A stretch of DNA of 64,000 nucleotides, from contig JACDQD010000004.1 of assembly GCA_019843655.1 (NCBI GenBank), positions 6,262,001 through 6,326,000 of the forward strand, given 5' to 3'. Source of the stretch: Lethocerus indicus. Lineage: Eukaryota; Arthropoda; Insecta; Hemiptera; Belostomatidae. Under the pieces are notes generated by a model. It was given only the letters and a program-made list of their open reading frames with translations. It was not told the DNA's origin and made no database searches. How positions within the stretch are numbered: position 1 is the stretch's first letter; each line of letters starts with the position of its first letter. Shown here piece after piece: positions 40,021 through 54,273 of the stretch. The position numbers were made by a program, and so were the translations under genes.

Positions 40021-43000
40021 TTCTCTAATATCGACACCATCTCCCCGCACTCTCTCTCCTACTCTTTCTTGGTTCTCCTGTTATCGTATAACGGGCGACA
40101 GGGGGGGTTGGGGTGAAAGGGGGCGGCGGGTAAGCCCCTCGAACGAACGCGCCAGTTTCTGACTTCAAAGTGTCCCGGAGGGGTCGTGGACTCTCTCCCG
40201 GACAGTCCGGGGAGAGAAGGGAGGGGCGAGAATTCGGATGTCAAAGGTTCGAATACTTTCATTTAAAACGGGATTCCTCACCTCCCTCGTCCCCATCGCC
40301 CCCGACTTATCCGCCCCCCAACCGATCGAATTCACTCCCACACTCCTCCAACCCTCCGGCACAAAATTTCTTGCGCTAGCACCATTTCTGCAGCGTCGAA
40401 TCATCCAGGCATAAAATAGCGGTAAAACGTTTCTCAAGGCTTAGAGTTTATTGGCGTTTATAAATTTTATAAACGATCGATTCGGGCCGTTCGATTTTTT
40501 GACTTCTCTAACGATGTTTTATTGTTACAATAAAATTTAGAGTAATTTGTCACTACTATAGAAGAAAGGTATGTATGAACGGAGTGTATTATTTGAATCT
40601 TTGTCATTGTCGAGTTGGGTTCAACGCAGGAAAATTTTATATACAAGGTGGAACCTAACGTGTGCCTGTGGTAGTGCGGGATGGTTAATCGTTACTCGGT
40701 GTTATTGAACAGGGTTTAGTGGTAGTGGATGAGGCCTGCCACTCCCGTCCTCCATTATTGGTCCAGCTATTACCTGCGTGCTGTTAATTACCTCAGTATT
40801 GGCCATGCACTCAGTCCAACATAAGATGCTTATCCAGGGGGGAGCGCTAAAGAGGAGACCATGAGAGCTTCACATTAACATTGCCCCTGATATTACGTTA
40901 TTTATGTTCTAACTAGAAACTTATTATTAAAAACTAATCATTTCATATAATAAAATCAATTCAATTAAAACTACTCTACCACGACAATAGGAAAAGTTTG
41001 AAAAACCAATACTTAATTTCGATTTTCAGAACTCCTTTAAGCTGGATCAAGACAACTTTATACTTTGGATTATTCAAGTTATAGAAGTATGTTTCCAGAA
41101 ATGCTACAATAAAAGCATTGGTAGAAGGAAGGAAGAGGAATGACAATGCAAGAATGCATGTATGTTGAATTTACATTCCATTCGACCGAAAATTTGTTCC
41201 AGGGAATTTGCATAATTTGCAAAACTCGACGCTCAGCCGACGTCATCAACGAACTCTCCAACTAAGAACGATCGGGTGGCAAAGAATTATCAAGCGAGGA
41301 CAATCGCAGGTTGCACACGGCCGCTAATACAATAAGAGCTGCATTCGAAATGAAGGCCATCAATGTCGGAACGCTTCCTGCACTCTGACTGAAGTACAGT
41401 TTTATTCTGAAAGCGTTTTGCAACGAATGACGCCAAAATAAAACAAGGAAAATTGAAATTGTCCGCATAATTCCGTATAACAGTAATTTCCCGAGTGGAC
41501 GATGAGTTACATTTTCGTATTTCCGCCGGCCTTTTATACGGCGGCCATTCGTCCCGCATAAAACCTGAAACGCACACTCGCGTAGGGGAAAGACACCGCC
41601 CATCCAAAATATTTGGGCCGAGGGCCGCTGGTGCGGTATTCCAAACGGGGGAGATTAACTAAATGTCTGGAAATTACATTTAAATGGGGCGCAAAGGATT
41701 CCTCGGCCCGGCCGGACCCCCCCCCCCACCGGACAAAATTTACTGGATTTTATTCGGCACTCGATAAATTGCTGAGGGTTATTTGACCCCATCGGTGAAT
41801 CTCAGGCAACCCGAGTTTTAGGAGGAGCAGATTCAATTTTTGCTTACATTTAAACAAACGAAAATTATTGTTATTTCATTAGTTTATAGAAATGGCATAC
41901 GGACGTTATCGTGCCGCGTTGCCACAAAGTAGCATAAATGTGCAATGTATTATACAACGCAGCAAAATCGAATCGTGAACTTCCATCTGACCTACCGCAT
42001 TTCGCTAATAGCACTCAGCGATGCGAAACTAACTGAACATATAAACTCCTCTAGTCGTCCTTTTCGGAAAGAGTTGCATATGTGAAAAAGTGGTGCTCTA
42101 AGTCGGAAAAGAATACAAGACTAAAGTAGAGTAGTAGGCCAAAGCCGACAGCTACTTAGCTGCTACTTAAACATTTCCTGGAAGCCCTCCATAGGAAAAT
42201 TGTGGGCTGTTAAGGGAAGTTAGCGGCCTCTTTATAACCCGTGTGTACAGAAGGATAAGTATACCTCTCCAGTAACAGGCCTCTAAACCACTCAATCAAA
42301 CAAACAAACGCTTAGAGACTAATCAATCTAATCCGCCCGCCTCCCCCTTACAGCACCAACAAACATCTTAAACCCATTATCAGATTTTTAATTCTATTAT
42401 CTTTCACGCCACTGATCGCAACAATGCACTTACGAATCACCATTGTTACATAATAACATCATTAATGTTTATGTCAGATTACATTAAATGGGATACAATT
42501 TTTCTATAACAATATATAGTAGTATCGCGTGTTATCACTTCGTGTGGTTCTCCCAACTTCATGTAGACAATATGCCGACGACAATACGCTGTAACGGAAA
42601 TGAAGGAGGCTTCATCTCGAAAAATAGGTTCGCTTTTGGTAGACGCTAAATATTTCCTACTCCCTGTCTATTGTTAGATCCTCGAGAGGGCATTCGGTTG
42701 AGACCTACAAAATCTGTACGTTCTAGAACGGTTTGTCTGTTCTAGTGAATTATTCAAGGCAATTAATTATCGAGAATAGTGGCACAGATCGGATACTTCT
42801 TGAATTTGAAAAGAAACTTCTTTGTGACGCACGAATCATGACTGGCTGACGTTAAATATTTATTAATACGGCAGCTGTCTGCTCCGGATTTTCGATAAAT
42901 AATATTTCTGTACTTTTAAATGGTAAAATTTGAAGAAGGCATTATAACTATGTGGTGTTATATGTAAGTTTTAATTAATATAACAATAAATATAATATAC

Positions 43001-45063
43001 ATAGTAAGCTGACAAAATATAATTGACTAAAACGATACGTCCGGTTGAGAGAAGGAGAGTCTAGGTGACTTTTAGTGAGTAGTATCGGAGTTATAGAGTA
43101 GTTGGAAGGGCCATCAGTGACCGGTGTACCCGAGGTGCAGCTGTTCACTGCCATATGCTGCAGTTTTACCCTATCCTCCCCCCCACCCCCCCTCCAAACC
43201 CATAGTCAAGGCAGCCCTTGCCGCTACGCCTCACTTCTTTGTTTCAGCGGGAAACAAGTAGAGCGTTAATATGAAAAGGCGACAATTTGTTTAAATTCGC
43301 TTTCAATTCGTTTATTTCATTAAAGCATCTTCCAGCCTAGAGACGAAATTTATCAAAAAGGGTTCGATAAACTTGGAAAAAAAATAAAAACCGATTCCGC
43401 ATCGCTAATCTGTTTACCAGTGAAATCATATCATTACACGAACCCTATTTTCAAGTAAACACTGTACAGCCACGAATATTTCAATTAATAAGTAACGTAC
43501 ATTCGGGCCGATATGATGTTATTTCAAAGTGGAAAAATTAAAATCTCCCTTATTATGGAATATCATTTAACGCGCTAGTACACCTATGCAATATAAGGGC
43601 CTACACGGCCTGCACTCGCTGACGAGTGGAGGGGAGGGCCCTCTCGAGAAACTCGCGAAAACGAAAAGGGAAAAAGGAAGGCATTCAGAAAAAAAAACAG
43701 AAAGAAGAAGGATGTGCACAAATCCAAAACAGACGGTACGAAAATTAAAAGCAGAAGAATTAGTACCGCCGGGGTGGTGGCCACACTCCCGCCGCTCCCA
43801 CCTCCCTTCCGCCACTTATGCCGGCTAAAGCATAAATTAACGGAAGTACTATAACGTGATGAGAAATAAACAGAAGGAAACGAAGGTAAGTCGGGAATAA
43901 AAGAGAGGGAAAGGGAGAGGGAGAGGAATAGAGACGAAAACTGGGAGGGGGGAAGGGGGCCTCATTAGGGGAATAACAAAAGATTAAAAAAAAAGGACGA
44001 GCCCCCCAACAACCCCCGCATATGAGAAGAAAACCTTTTTTTTCTTTCGCCCTCGTCAAAAGAAAAAGAGACGAACCTCACCCCATCCCGCCACCCGCTA
44101 CCCGCCCGTATTTAGGCTATCGTAATAACTAGGTACTTTCCGCGAGTAGTCCGGAGAGAGGGACACGACTCGGCCAGAGAAAAATGAAAATTTCGTGATG
44201 ATAAATATTTTTTTTACGGTTCTACCTTCAGCCGGTGCAAGTTATAGAACAATTGTCGAAACTGCGCTTAATTATAACCATTAACCATTGATTCATTACA
44301 ACGGTGAAAGATTCAATAGAGGATAAATACTTATTGTTGCTATATTAAACAAATAATATCTGTTAAGGCTTTAGTTTGGCGGAGTTAATGTGCAGAGTAT
44401 GCCACATCGTTAACTCTCCGTCGACGGTGTCTTACTAATTTCCTGGAGGAACCTGAAACCTGTCTGGCAGGTAGGACCAAATCGGTGAATGGACAATTAA
44501 GGACCGCAAGACTTTTGAAAATGATATAACCGTTAATTTAAATTATTTCAAATTTTCGCTTCGATATTTCAAACAGAGTATCATCTTTCGTGTGTCATAC
44601 ATCTTTTAAACATCGCAACATTTTTCACTGAAACGTATTTCCGATATTTTTAATTTTTTAATTATCCCATTTACCGACGATAAGGTCGGCGGAGAAAATA
44701 AAAATGGCCGACGATTTCTTTCTTAAACTGAAAGTTTTTCGGAAAGTGGAGCGTCGAAAACAATTTAACAATTTCGATGTACCTTCCGCTCCCCCACCCA
44801 CACCCTACATCAACCACTCTGTCCTGTTAATAGAAGTGCGGCACCCCCCCTCCTCCTCTTGCCACTTAGCGGGGCGACACCCACGTATGAATATTAATCG
44901 CAATAATAATTTTTCAACCCCCGCATTAATTCAGAACCTCCCCCTCGCCTTCAACCCCACCCACGAACGGCACCACCCGCGCCTCTATATTCTCCTCTCT
45001 TGAAATACAATTACAACCCCATTAGCATAACTGGCTCCCCTTCCCCCCTTCTGCAACCACCCC
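40021..45063. other. Non-coding block
   Basis: No recognised gene. GC-rich patches lie at 40,090-40,380 and 41,520-41,740, the latter with a C run near 41,718-41,728. Two overlapping minus frames of 105 and 113 codons at 41,262-41,607 are unrecognised; the longer has two hydrophobic stretches. An AAG|GTAAGT donor-like site lies on the + strand near 43,885, without a convincing exon. Confidence 0.5.
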
Positions 45064-45089
45064 TCACACACACACACACACACACACAC
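45064..45089. repeat. (CA)n microsatellite
   Basis: A CA array of about 26 bp, in a C-rich context. Confidence 0.95.
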
Positions 45090-48000
45090 CCGACCACACG
45101 GGTCGTTATTAACTGGGCGTATTTTACCGAGCGACACATACACCCACACGTATCCACTCACACATACGCATGACTAAGCGCCGAGGCATCTATCATCTAT
45201 ATTTTTCACCGTATTATCGCACGGGATATTGACTAAAAAGTCCCATGATCATTACAGTTATAATGACGGTGGGAAGAAAAATATTTTTGGTAAAGATTTT
45301 ACATGTTGTTTTATAAAGCATGAGCTCACATATTCATCATTAACAAGTAATACAATAATTCTTATTAATTTACTATTATAAAGGCAAAATCAAATCATTT
45401 ACATTAATATCTGGGTATATTTATTTTCCAAATATGTGAAATAATCACGGCATCGGTAAATTCAGTTTTATCCAGTTTATTTTTCCTTTCCTCTATCTTA
45501 AAAAATTACATTTTATTAATTCTATAAATTGTTCTTCGATAAATTATATTAAATTGTTTTTAACTAAGATAGCGATATTAACTCAATCTGTTTTTTTTCT
45601 AGACTATTCACGTTCAGAACACCAATATTGGCAATACTGTACAATAAAATATCCCGATATCAATTAACGAGATACGATATTATAAAAAGCTCACAATGGC
45701 GATTTTCGGAAGAAAAAATGGTAAGGCTCTGTTGACCGAGATTTTCCTACCTGCGATATAATGCGAATAATTACTTATTTGTTCTATAAGTTCTTAGTAT
45801 TGTAGGAATATCGCAGGCATTTTTCATCTTCATTTATCTTTTAAGAACGAGAGCAAGGATGAAATTGGAACGGGCTTTGATACATAGGATTATTCATTCC
45901 GGTGTGTCAAAATATTATTCCATATTACAATCTAATTTGTTTCCATTCGCCGACAATTTAAAAGGGCAAGACAGTTGTCCGGAAAACGGTGTCGAAAGAT
46001 TTGGCAAAATAGGGGCAAAAAATAAAAACCCGCCGTGTTTTATAATCAAGTAATGCACTGCGGATATTCAGACGAGGGGGTCGGAAGGACATCGGCCGTG
46101 GGCGCGGGGAGGGGGGAGTTGTAAGCGAAAATAGATTTATTTCACTTTCCTAATGGCCTCTATAAATCTTATTCCTTTTTTAGCCCGGGTCAAAACGCGC
46201 CCCTCGCCCCTCGGCAATGAGGAACGCCAAGGAAACTCTACGGAGAATCCTTCCCGAGATTGCGCGCATCATCATATCGGTGGGGGGTTTGGGAGGAGTC
46301 GAAGGGGGCCTCCCGAGGATACCGCCGAGCAACAGCCGGCATTAATTCCGGGAGAATTTTGAAAATTGGACGCCGCGCATACCGCACCCGCGGGGAATGC
46401 CTAATCGCCATTCCGCATTACACGGTCAGAATCCTCGTCCAGAAGCGCGGCCGGCAAGAACACGGCTTTAAAAAGTCGGATACAGACAGAACGCCGACCG
46501 GGCCTCCATTAGGCCTCCCACATATAAAACCCCCCGTAGCAACTCATGACCAAATATTCTGCAAATAAATCGGAGACACAGAGAGGTAAAAGCCCTACCT
46601 ACAAGATAAATTGTTTCCCTATAGGTCGGACTGTTATTCGTGAAATATATATACGAGCACGGAAATTTATTTGAAAATTTAGCTCTAATGAATGTTGAGT
46701 AAATTAAAAGCGTTCGATTGTATTGAAAACATAAACTGAGAAAAATATGATCTAACTGGAGCATGAATCAGAAATTAATTGGACATCCATCGCTCTCTTA
46801 AAGGTTTTGATTGATTTTTTGTCATTGTTTTAGTAAAATGTTCCATTGGAAACATAATGAAAATATGCAGCAAGCATCTCCTATGCAGAAACCTCCTGAA
46901 ATAATTGGGAAATGAATATTTAATGAGGTTAGTACAATTACTATACGAAATATATACGAAAATATTTTTGAAATGTATCCTATGTTTCTTCATATCGCTT
47001 GCATATCCCCAGGGATATCGGGGGGTCTCGCAGGCCTATGCAACTTACAAAGTAAACATGTTCTAGAAAGAACAAGGATTAAGGAACAGATGGCCTCAAG
47101 GGCCTACTAGAATTTCGAAAGATACCGAACGCGCCTGCTGGTTTCCTTCAGTGCCGAACGTTAGCCTTTAATACGCGCGCATAAATTCCTGAGGCATCTC
47201 ATATTTATATTTACGATCTCGAAACGGATAAAGGGCCCGCTTCACGCTGAAGTCAGCCTTATATTTTTCCGGAAGCACCACGACGAGTAAATTTAACTCC
47301 TGAAAATTAAATGACAACTCGTATTTCATCCCGACTCTTTAGGGGATACGTTTGAACACGGCCCGGAATTTATCGCCTATTACGCAGTCAACTACCGTGT
47401 CTTATAATTCTTCCCTTTCACTTTCCCCTCAGACAGTCAAAATACGCCCTTCTTATAACCCACTCCAACCCACAATTGTATTCATTCTTCTCAGCATCAC
47501 TCGTATGATTGTCTAATGACATCCGCAAGATCAATTTTATTAATTCAAATTAAAATATCGCAATAATTATTATTATTATGACAAAAACGACACACTATAA
47601 ACGACACACGGACTATAAAAACGACATTAAATGATGGGAATAGTGTAATCCTCAACGTGATAATCCCTATCATAGAAATAAACCCGGATATTGCAAACCC
47701 GTAACTTAAAACAGATAGATAATAATATAAATTAATTCCGGCGTAACTGGGTTGTAAAGGAAATTAGAGCAGCTTGTAGAGTGCACCAACGGAGGGCCGG
47801 GTTTTGAAGCACCACGTCATATAAACGATGTTTGCCAAAAAGAGGCCGATTCGAAAAACACGAGAGGGATATTTCATTACATTTTACCTTTTGAGAACCC
47901 AACCACACGCGCATTAATTAATCGAGCCAAATTAAATAACTTGGAGGAATTCCCGACTGATTACATTAGGGTACGTTTTCAAGTGGCCGGAAAGCGCAAC

Positions 48001-50340
48001 CTCTCGCTGCGGGAATTTAACAACGTCGTGATTCGGTTAAGAAAATATCCCGTTATAATTTCTCTTTCGTTGTCTTACGAATGAGTTATTACTGTTTCAC
48101 GGTTCAAATGTAATTCGGTAGGTCGAGGGTATGGGGGTGTACCTTCTCGCAGTTCGCTTTCAGCTGGCGGGCGCCCTGTCCTAATCGGTTAATATTTCAT
48201 TCCGTGGCCGGTTGGAATTTTCAGTTTACCCTGAGAGGTTACCCCCAACAGCCCTTTCTTTTTTTTAACGGAAAGTACAAATTAATTTCATTCCTGGAAA
48301 AGCTCCGCTGGGTCGGGCGGTTAAAACGTGAGTTATTCCCCTTTGCCCTATTGCCAACTTTGTTCGTCCGAAGTGGTTATCTCGTTTCAAATTTCCAGGT
48401 CCGATCTACCTAAATGAGAGATAATGTAGCGGAACACTGTCAAATTCAATTATTTCAATTTCGAGCTTTGTTCAGTCGGTTGGGGGCAGGACGTTTCCGA
48501 TATGTTGTAACTGTGTATGAACAGAATATCATTTTATTTATTTGTTATAAACCAGACCATAATATGAACTTGAATTTAGTTGTTGAAAATTGCAATGTTT
48601 GAATGCTGTTTGCAACAAAATAAAAAGAACAATTCTTTCTTCGATTAATTTTGAAGGTTTCATTGTTTTCTTATATCAAATGAAGTCATAAAAATAACTG
48701 ATTTCAGTGAACAGATTATTTTATTTATAAAACTTTCGGATATATTACCCCGGATGTAATGAGTAAAAAAAAATCATTTCTGATTTATTTTGTTATGTTG
48801 TTTATATTATGTCGATATAACATCTGCTGAAGGAACATACTTTATATAAATAGTATTGGATGGACTAATAGTATTTAATTATGACTACAGATTACCGAAG
48901 AAGTAATAAAATAGTCCGGAAAAGATGTATTCTATTCTCATATTTCAAAGAACTGTTCGGGACATTGAAGTGAAGGACGTTGGGGGAATTAAAGGGGACG
49001 GGCCGACTGTTGAAAGAGCGGCACTTTATTAAAAAGGTTGTGAAAATTCATTTTCAGTCAGCATATTGAGATTTTAAACGCCTCGAAGGCAACAGCGCTT
49101 CCAGGAATAACAATTTGTTATTAAAAAATTCTGAAGAAAATTAAAATTCCAGGTAGGCAAAGCGGAAATGTGGCAACCGACGAGTGGATCCGAGTATCGA
49201 ATATTGGGATTTTAATAAGACCTTTGAAAAGTGATACATCGACCTGTAAGATTGTCGGGGTCGCGTAAAGGCTAGGGCGGCGGAAATAAGTCGGTTAAAT
49301 TGGAACAGATTCCGTTTTCCAGATTCTGAAATTAATTTCCGTTTACCATTAGCCAAGCGACGACCAAATACGATGTCCACGCTCTGTCTGCTACCTTAAT
49401 TACCTCTATCTGTCAGACCTCACTTACACAATTAATATAAAACTAGTAGGGATAGACACTTAAACAACTTTGAAGTAGGGAACACCTCAGCACCAGTACA
49501 ATCGTATTTTGAGTTAGGCTAAATATATCATAACACTATTCATTATTCATATTATTTCTAATCTTAGGTCTGACAGTGGCGAGTTATTACTAAAAGATAA
49601 GAGTTTTTGTTGTTAAGTCAACTACAAGATTTACTAAAACTTTTTTTCACATGACATTTTTATACCTTTCTAAAGCACAAAAAGTTCATTGTAAATATTG
49701 GTCTAGTTCATTCAATTCGGACATATGGGGTGCATTTCATTGCAGAGAGATGTAAACTGTATAGGACACGAAATGATCCTACGAGAATGATATATCAGGC
49801 AATGTCCGCGATTGTGTCAACGTCACCCCGCGGCGAGATTAGGACTGTATTTCAGAAAGGCGAACCTGAAAAAAATTTCGGGGCCCAGCGATGAAATATA
49901 GGCGACGCATTTTATTTTCACTTTCGACTCGGTTATTAAATATTTTTCCAGACGGCCCACTGGCGTGATGGAGCGTGTTGGGGGCGGTGGAAGCGAGGAA
50001 TAGAAGTTAATTTTCATTCATGAAAACACCAGTAAAAATCTTTGACGGTTCGTTTCTCTCATCAAGTCGACAGGCGCACCTCGCGCGACTGATAAGCGGG
50101 TTATGAACTTTCGGGGTGCCCCTTCCCCTTCGAAAAAAAAGAGAAAAATGCCATTCCTACGTCGGAGTTGTGTATACGTATTAAATATCTCGGCTCCACT
50201 CGCCCGCCCCCGTACTGCTGACACATATATCATTGAATAGCCAGGAGGGGTGTGGTAGTCGGGGGCGGTTGGGGGTGCAGTGTTGTAATAATGGGAGAGA
50301 CATGATTTAGTGCGGGGCAGCACGGGCCTGGGTTGACAGT
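45090..50340. other. Non-coding block
   Basis: No recognised gene. A CpG-rich patch at 46,070-46,530 holds two overlapping + frames. An imperfect repeat of ACGACACAC/ATAAA-type units lies at 47,580-47,630. Confidence 0.5.
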
Positions 50341-50362
50341 GGGGGCGGGGACGGGGACGGGG
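50341..50362 (+). other. Strong G-quadruplex motif
   Basis: G tracts of 5, 4, 4 and 4 bases with loops C, AC and AC. The unit GGGGAC is tandem. Confidence 0.75.
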
Positions 50363-53300
50363 CGGCAAACTCTGCCCCGGGGCTATTCAGACGTTTGAGT
50401 GATGAATCGTTACCTCGACGCTGGGCCGATAATCGACTGTCGAACTCGATTCGGCTGACACACACGCTTCCCCCGCCCGTGTTGATTTTATTACGGAAAC
50501 TGGCGCCCTTTTGTAAAATGTACACAAAAGAGTTTAGTAACCGAATTAGGGACGAGTTCCCGTCGGCGTTGATACACCGTTAAGTTAAAATGGTCTGTTA
50601 TTCCAAAGAGTTCCTAACTAAACGAACGACATGAGTAGACAGCATTCGTATAAATAATGCGGGGCAATTCGGAATTGCAAAAATACGGCAAATATATTTT
50701 TAATATAACAAGCATACGTATACCACTGAATTATGTGCGATCTATATAAATGAAACGGTCGTACCCTGAATTCGGTATGAAAGGCGAACCATTTCATCTG
50801 AATACTTCAGATATATGAATATTTCAGAGCAACTCGGGCAATCGATATTTGTCAATATTATTAGGGAAAAATGTTCTCGCAAAATATAATTCTCTCGGTA
50901 GTTGAATTTGTAGCTCTTTAGTTCCTGCTTAACTGAATTAAACCAATAAGCTGCGTAAGTCCACAACAAATGTGTTGCTTTGAGAATCATAGAAATTAGC
51001 GTTAATGAGAGAACACAGGTGAATGTCCCAGCCACAATGAAAATTTTTCACCTTCAGATGTGTGGTCTTGAGACGCTTGGAACTTAGAATTAATGAGAGC
51101 TAAGCAGATTGGGACGAATAAAGAATATCCAGAAAATATATATGTCAATAACATTGCATTAAGAAGTCTAACAAAGATATAACGAATTCCTGTAATCAGT
51201 CAGGTGGATGCCGGAGCCAGTAGCGATGAAAATCCTATAATCGGCGTGTCAAAACGTCCCGGGTGAAAAGATTTTCATTACTGTCCGCTGGTGGTGCCGG
51301 GGGAGTGAGGGGTTGATCCTTTTTTCATGTTTAATAAAACGTAAAAACAATCTTTTTCTTTTATCCTTTTTCCCGTACAATTCCTCCCGAACCCAAATCG
51401 GGAAGGATTAAAAGAGAAAATAAAAAAAAATAGGAATGAAAAAGAAAAAGCGGAGGGGAAGAAGGAAATTTCTCTTGGCTCCTCTCCTTTCCTTGGAACA
51501 ACACGAATCCTTCTGTCTTCCCTCTTCTTCTTCCCACAGGGGAGCGTTTTACGCAATTTGTATTATTAACTGGCTCCCCGGTCCTTCCTTCCCATCCATC
51601 CTTTTCTTCATCGCCCCCACTCCCTCCCCTACACCCCCCCTCAACCCCGACAACTAATTTGTATTACTCGAGGGACAATATTTTTCTTACCTTCGATAGC
51701 AGAGTTAATTGCTGTTTGCTTTTTTGCACCTCACCTCCGCCAACCCGTTTTGCCCCCTCCGCTTTCCGTTGCTTTTTTCTCCCGTATTTTCTTTTTTTGT
51801 CTACAGGGACGTTATTAGTGTTTAAAACTCACCCCCGGGGACCGATTAGACTCCCAACTTATCTCAATTGAATTTCGATTATTTTTGAGACGCTACGGTA
51901 ATAAAAATTGGACAAATACGGGGAATTTAAAGAAATTCTGCAATGCAATTAGTAAATTGCACATAAAAATAATTTCCTAGAAAATTGCACCGTTCGCCTT
52001 TTTTTATCATCATTATTATCCCCGTTAGGTGATAATATATTCGTTATCAAAAATATCTTTGATACATGAAAGGTTGACAAGAGGTATGCGACGTGTACAA
52101 TAATTCTCTATTATATAACTTCTATATTATATATCATATAACAATAATTCTAATATTATAACATGATTTCATCTTATTAACTCGGAATAGGCACACGGTA
52201 ATATGCATTTGACATATGCTAAGAATAAATATATATTCTATGGAATTAAAGTTTAGGATGTTCTGACCGAATTGAGGCTAAAAATATAAAAACCGCTTAA
52301 TTTTGAGCGTACGGGGTGGGGGCCCAGAAGTAACGGGGCCAATAAACAAAACGGTTAAGTGGGTAATAAATGCGTTTAAGAAGGGCTTAGGAGAGAGGGA
52401 GACGCGTCCAGAGGCAGAGAGGTGGTGTTGGTGGTGGGGCCGCGTTCGACCCCATAACTAAGTGAATAATCTGCTAGTCGTTAGCCGGGAAGGAGGCAGA
52501 TTGTTCCAGTAAAACTAAGGCTCACACTCGTTTTGCATTAATGGTTCATTTATCAGACGATCCCCGCTTCCCGTTCCCCCAGTCCAAAACCCCTTTTCGT
52601 ATTATTGCGTTTTATGATGCCCGAATCTATCCCGGGTAGTGGGGAGGAGGGGTGGTGGGGTTGGATTGCTCTAAACGGAGGCAATTATCTGAAATTAAAA
52701 TCGCTTTTCTCCACCCTTCCCTGTCTGTCTCTGACCGCCTCGGTTTTTAAGAAAACAAGACCGAAGAGAACAACTATCCGTTATTTGATTTGCGCGGACA
52801 TCCACGGAATTTTCGTCATGTATGTATACGGATAATTTCTGTAAAAACTCTCTGCTCCAGTATTGCGATTTAAATTAAACGGTCTTCCAGAAATCTGTAA
52901 ATATTTAATTAGCGGCATATTACTTGTATCACGAGTAAGATACAATGAATAATATGGATTTCAATTGGTTCATCAAAAAGGAAGAAAATATAAACCCATA
53001 TATTCGGACAATCAAACTTCATATAGTATAAAATATAATAAGGCTTTTATTACCATATTGTATAGTCTTATTACGGGTAAATTTAATTTTAATTAAATTC
53101 ATTTAATTATTTTTAATTTATACTTCACGCTTTAGCCTTGTTAGTGTCGGTAAGTACCCTAAATTGTTTTATAACTGTAGTAGTTTATTAACCCGACTAC
53201 GCAACAAGCGAGTAAAGCACGATAAAAATTATCATGGCACGATAGCTGTTTATTCAAACGGTGACGACTCGACGTGATCAATGACATTAAGGACTGAAGT

Positions 53301-54163
53301 TACTATTTCGACCCGAATTTAATCGGATATAATAAAACAAAACAGAGGAGGGATATTCAATAGGTACGTATGAAATTTGAACGGACGTCGGGTCTACTGT
53401 GCAGGACCCGCAAAGGGGGGCACGGGCAGAGCAGTGACGAATACCATCGGCGAACTTGAGGAAAAGGGAAAGCGGGGGATAAAGAGAGAAATGTTTTAAT
53501 GGGTGGAGGCAGAGGGGAGGGAGGCCGAGATCGTTATTTCCTACCCCGCTTTTTGTTCGGGGCCTTTAAAAGGAGCGCGGGGGGCGGAAGGGGTACGGGG
53601 AGGGGAGGGGGGTAGAGTAGATAGCACAAGCTAGGGGAGCCGGCGAGAGGGAGACAACACAGTTTTGAGTGGAGCAATTCCAAAAAGTGGTGACCAAAAG
53701 AGGGCAACTTGCCCAAGAGAGAACTGTTCCAGTTACATTATTAACAAGTGCGGACCCCTTTGGTCGTTTGTGAACGCGCGCGTGTGTGTGCGTGTGTGCT
53801 GTAGCCCTGGGCGAAGTACGTATGTGGCCGAGGATCACCTTCAGGAGCCTGCCGACAGAGGAGGCTTTCAACGTTTCTCCGTTCGAACATTATGACCGAC
53901 AGTATAAGAAGGAATAGGTCGACAGTCACTATCGTAATGCCCAACTATTACCGTAAAGGCCCTACATTTTACCTTGGATTCAACCGAAAAGTAGAAATTG
54001 TTAGTTATTTATAGGTTTCTTAAACTGCTCTCTTGTAATATTATTACTTAAATATTTTTCACGTCATATATTGATAAATCGTTCCCATTAATTTATTATC
54101 ATGAAATATATATGCTAGTTTCTTGCATTTTCTGCATAACAGGGATGAAAATGTGTGAGTGTC
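50363..54163. other. Non-coding block
   Basis: No recognised gene. Pyrimidine-rich DNA at 51,480-51,850 contains acceptor-like sites on the + strand (near 51,540 and 51,806) but no coding exon follows. AT-rich DNA with many TAAT cores lies at 53,040-53,120. Confidence 0.5.
53579..53612 (+). other. G-quadruplex motif
   Basis: G tracts of 6, 4, 4, 4 and 6 bases, with loops of 1 to 5 bases. Confidence 0.7.
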
Positions 54164-54209
54164 TGTATGTATGTATGTATGTATGTATGTATATATATAT
54201 ATATGTATG

Positions 54210-54270
<61 letters not shown>
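54164..54270. repeat. Compound (GTAT)n/(TA)n microsatellite
   Basis: GTAT units are followed by TA, a second short GTAT block and a long pure TA run. The Ile-Tyr-rich minus frame over this stretch is an artefact of the repeat. Confidence 0.96.

Positions 54271-54273
<3 letters not shown>

Noticed and set aside
48400..48425. Third possible minus ratchet site (CATTTAG|GTAGAT)
   Set aside because: The pyrimidine tract is moderate but the donor GTAGAT is weak compared with the two accepted sites.
51480..51560. Strong-looking + acceptor (CTTCTTCCCACAG)
   Set aside because: It is within a long pyrimidine-rich tract and no recognisable exon follows.
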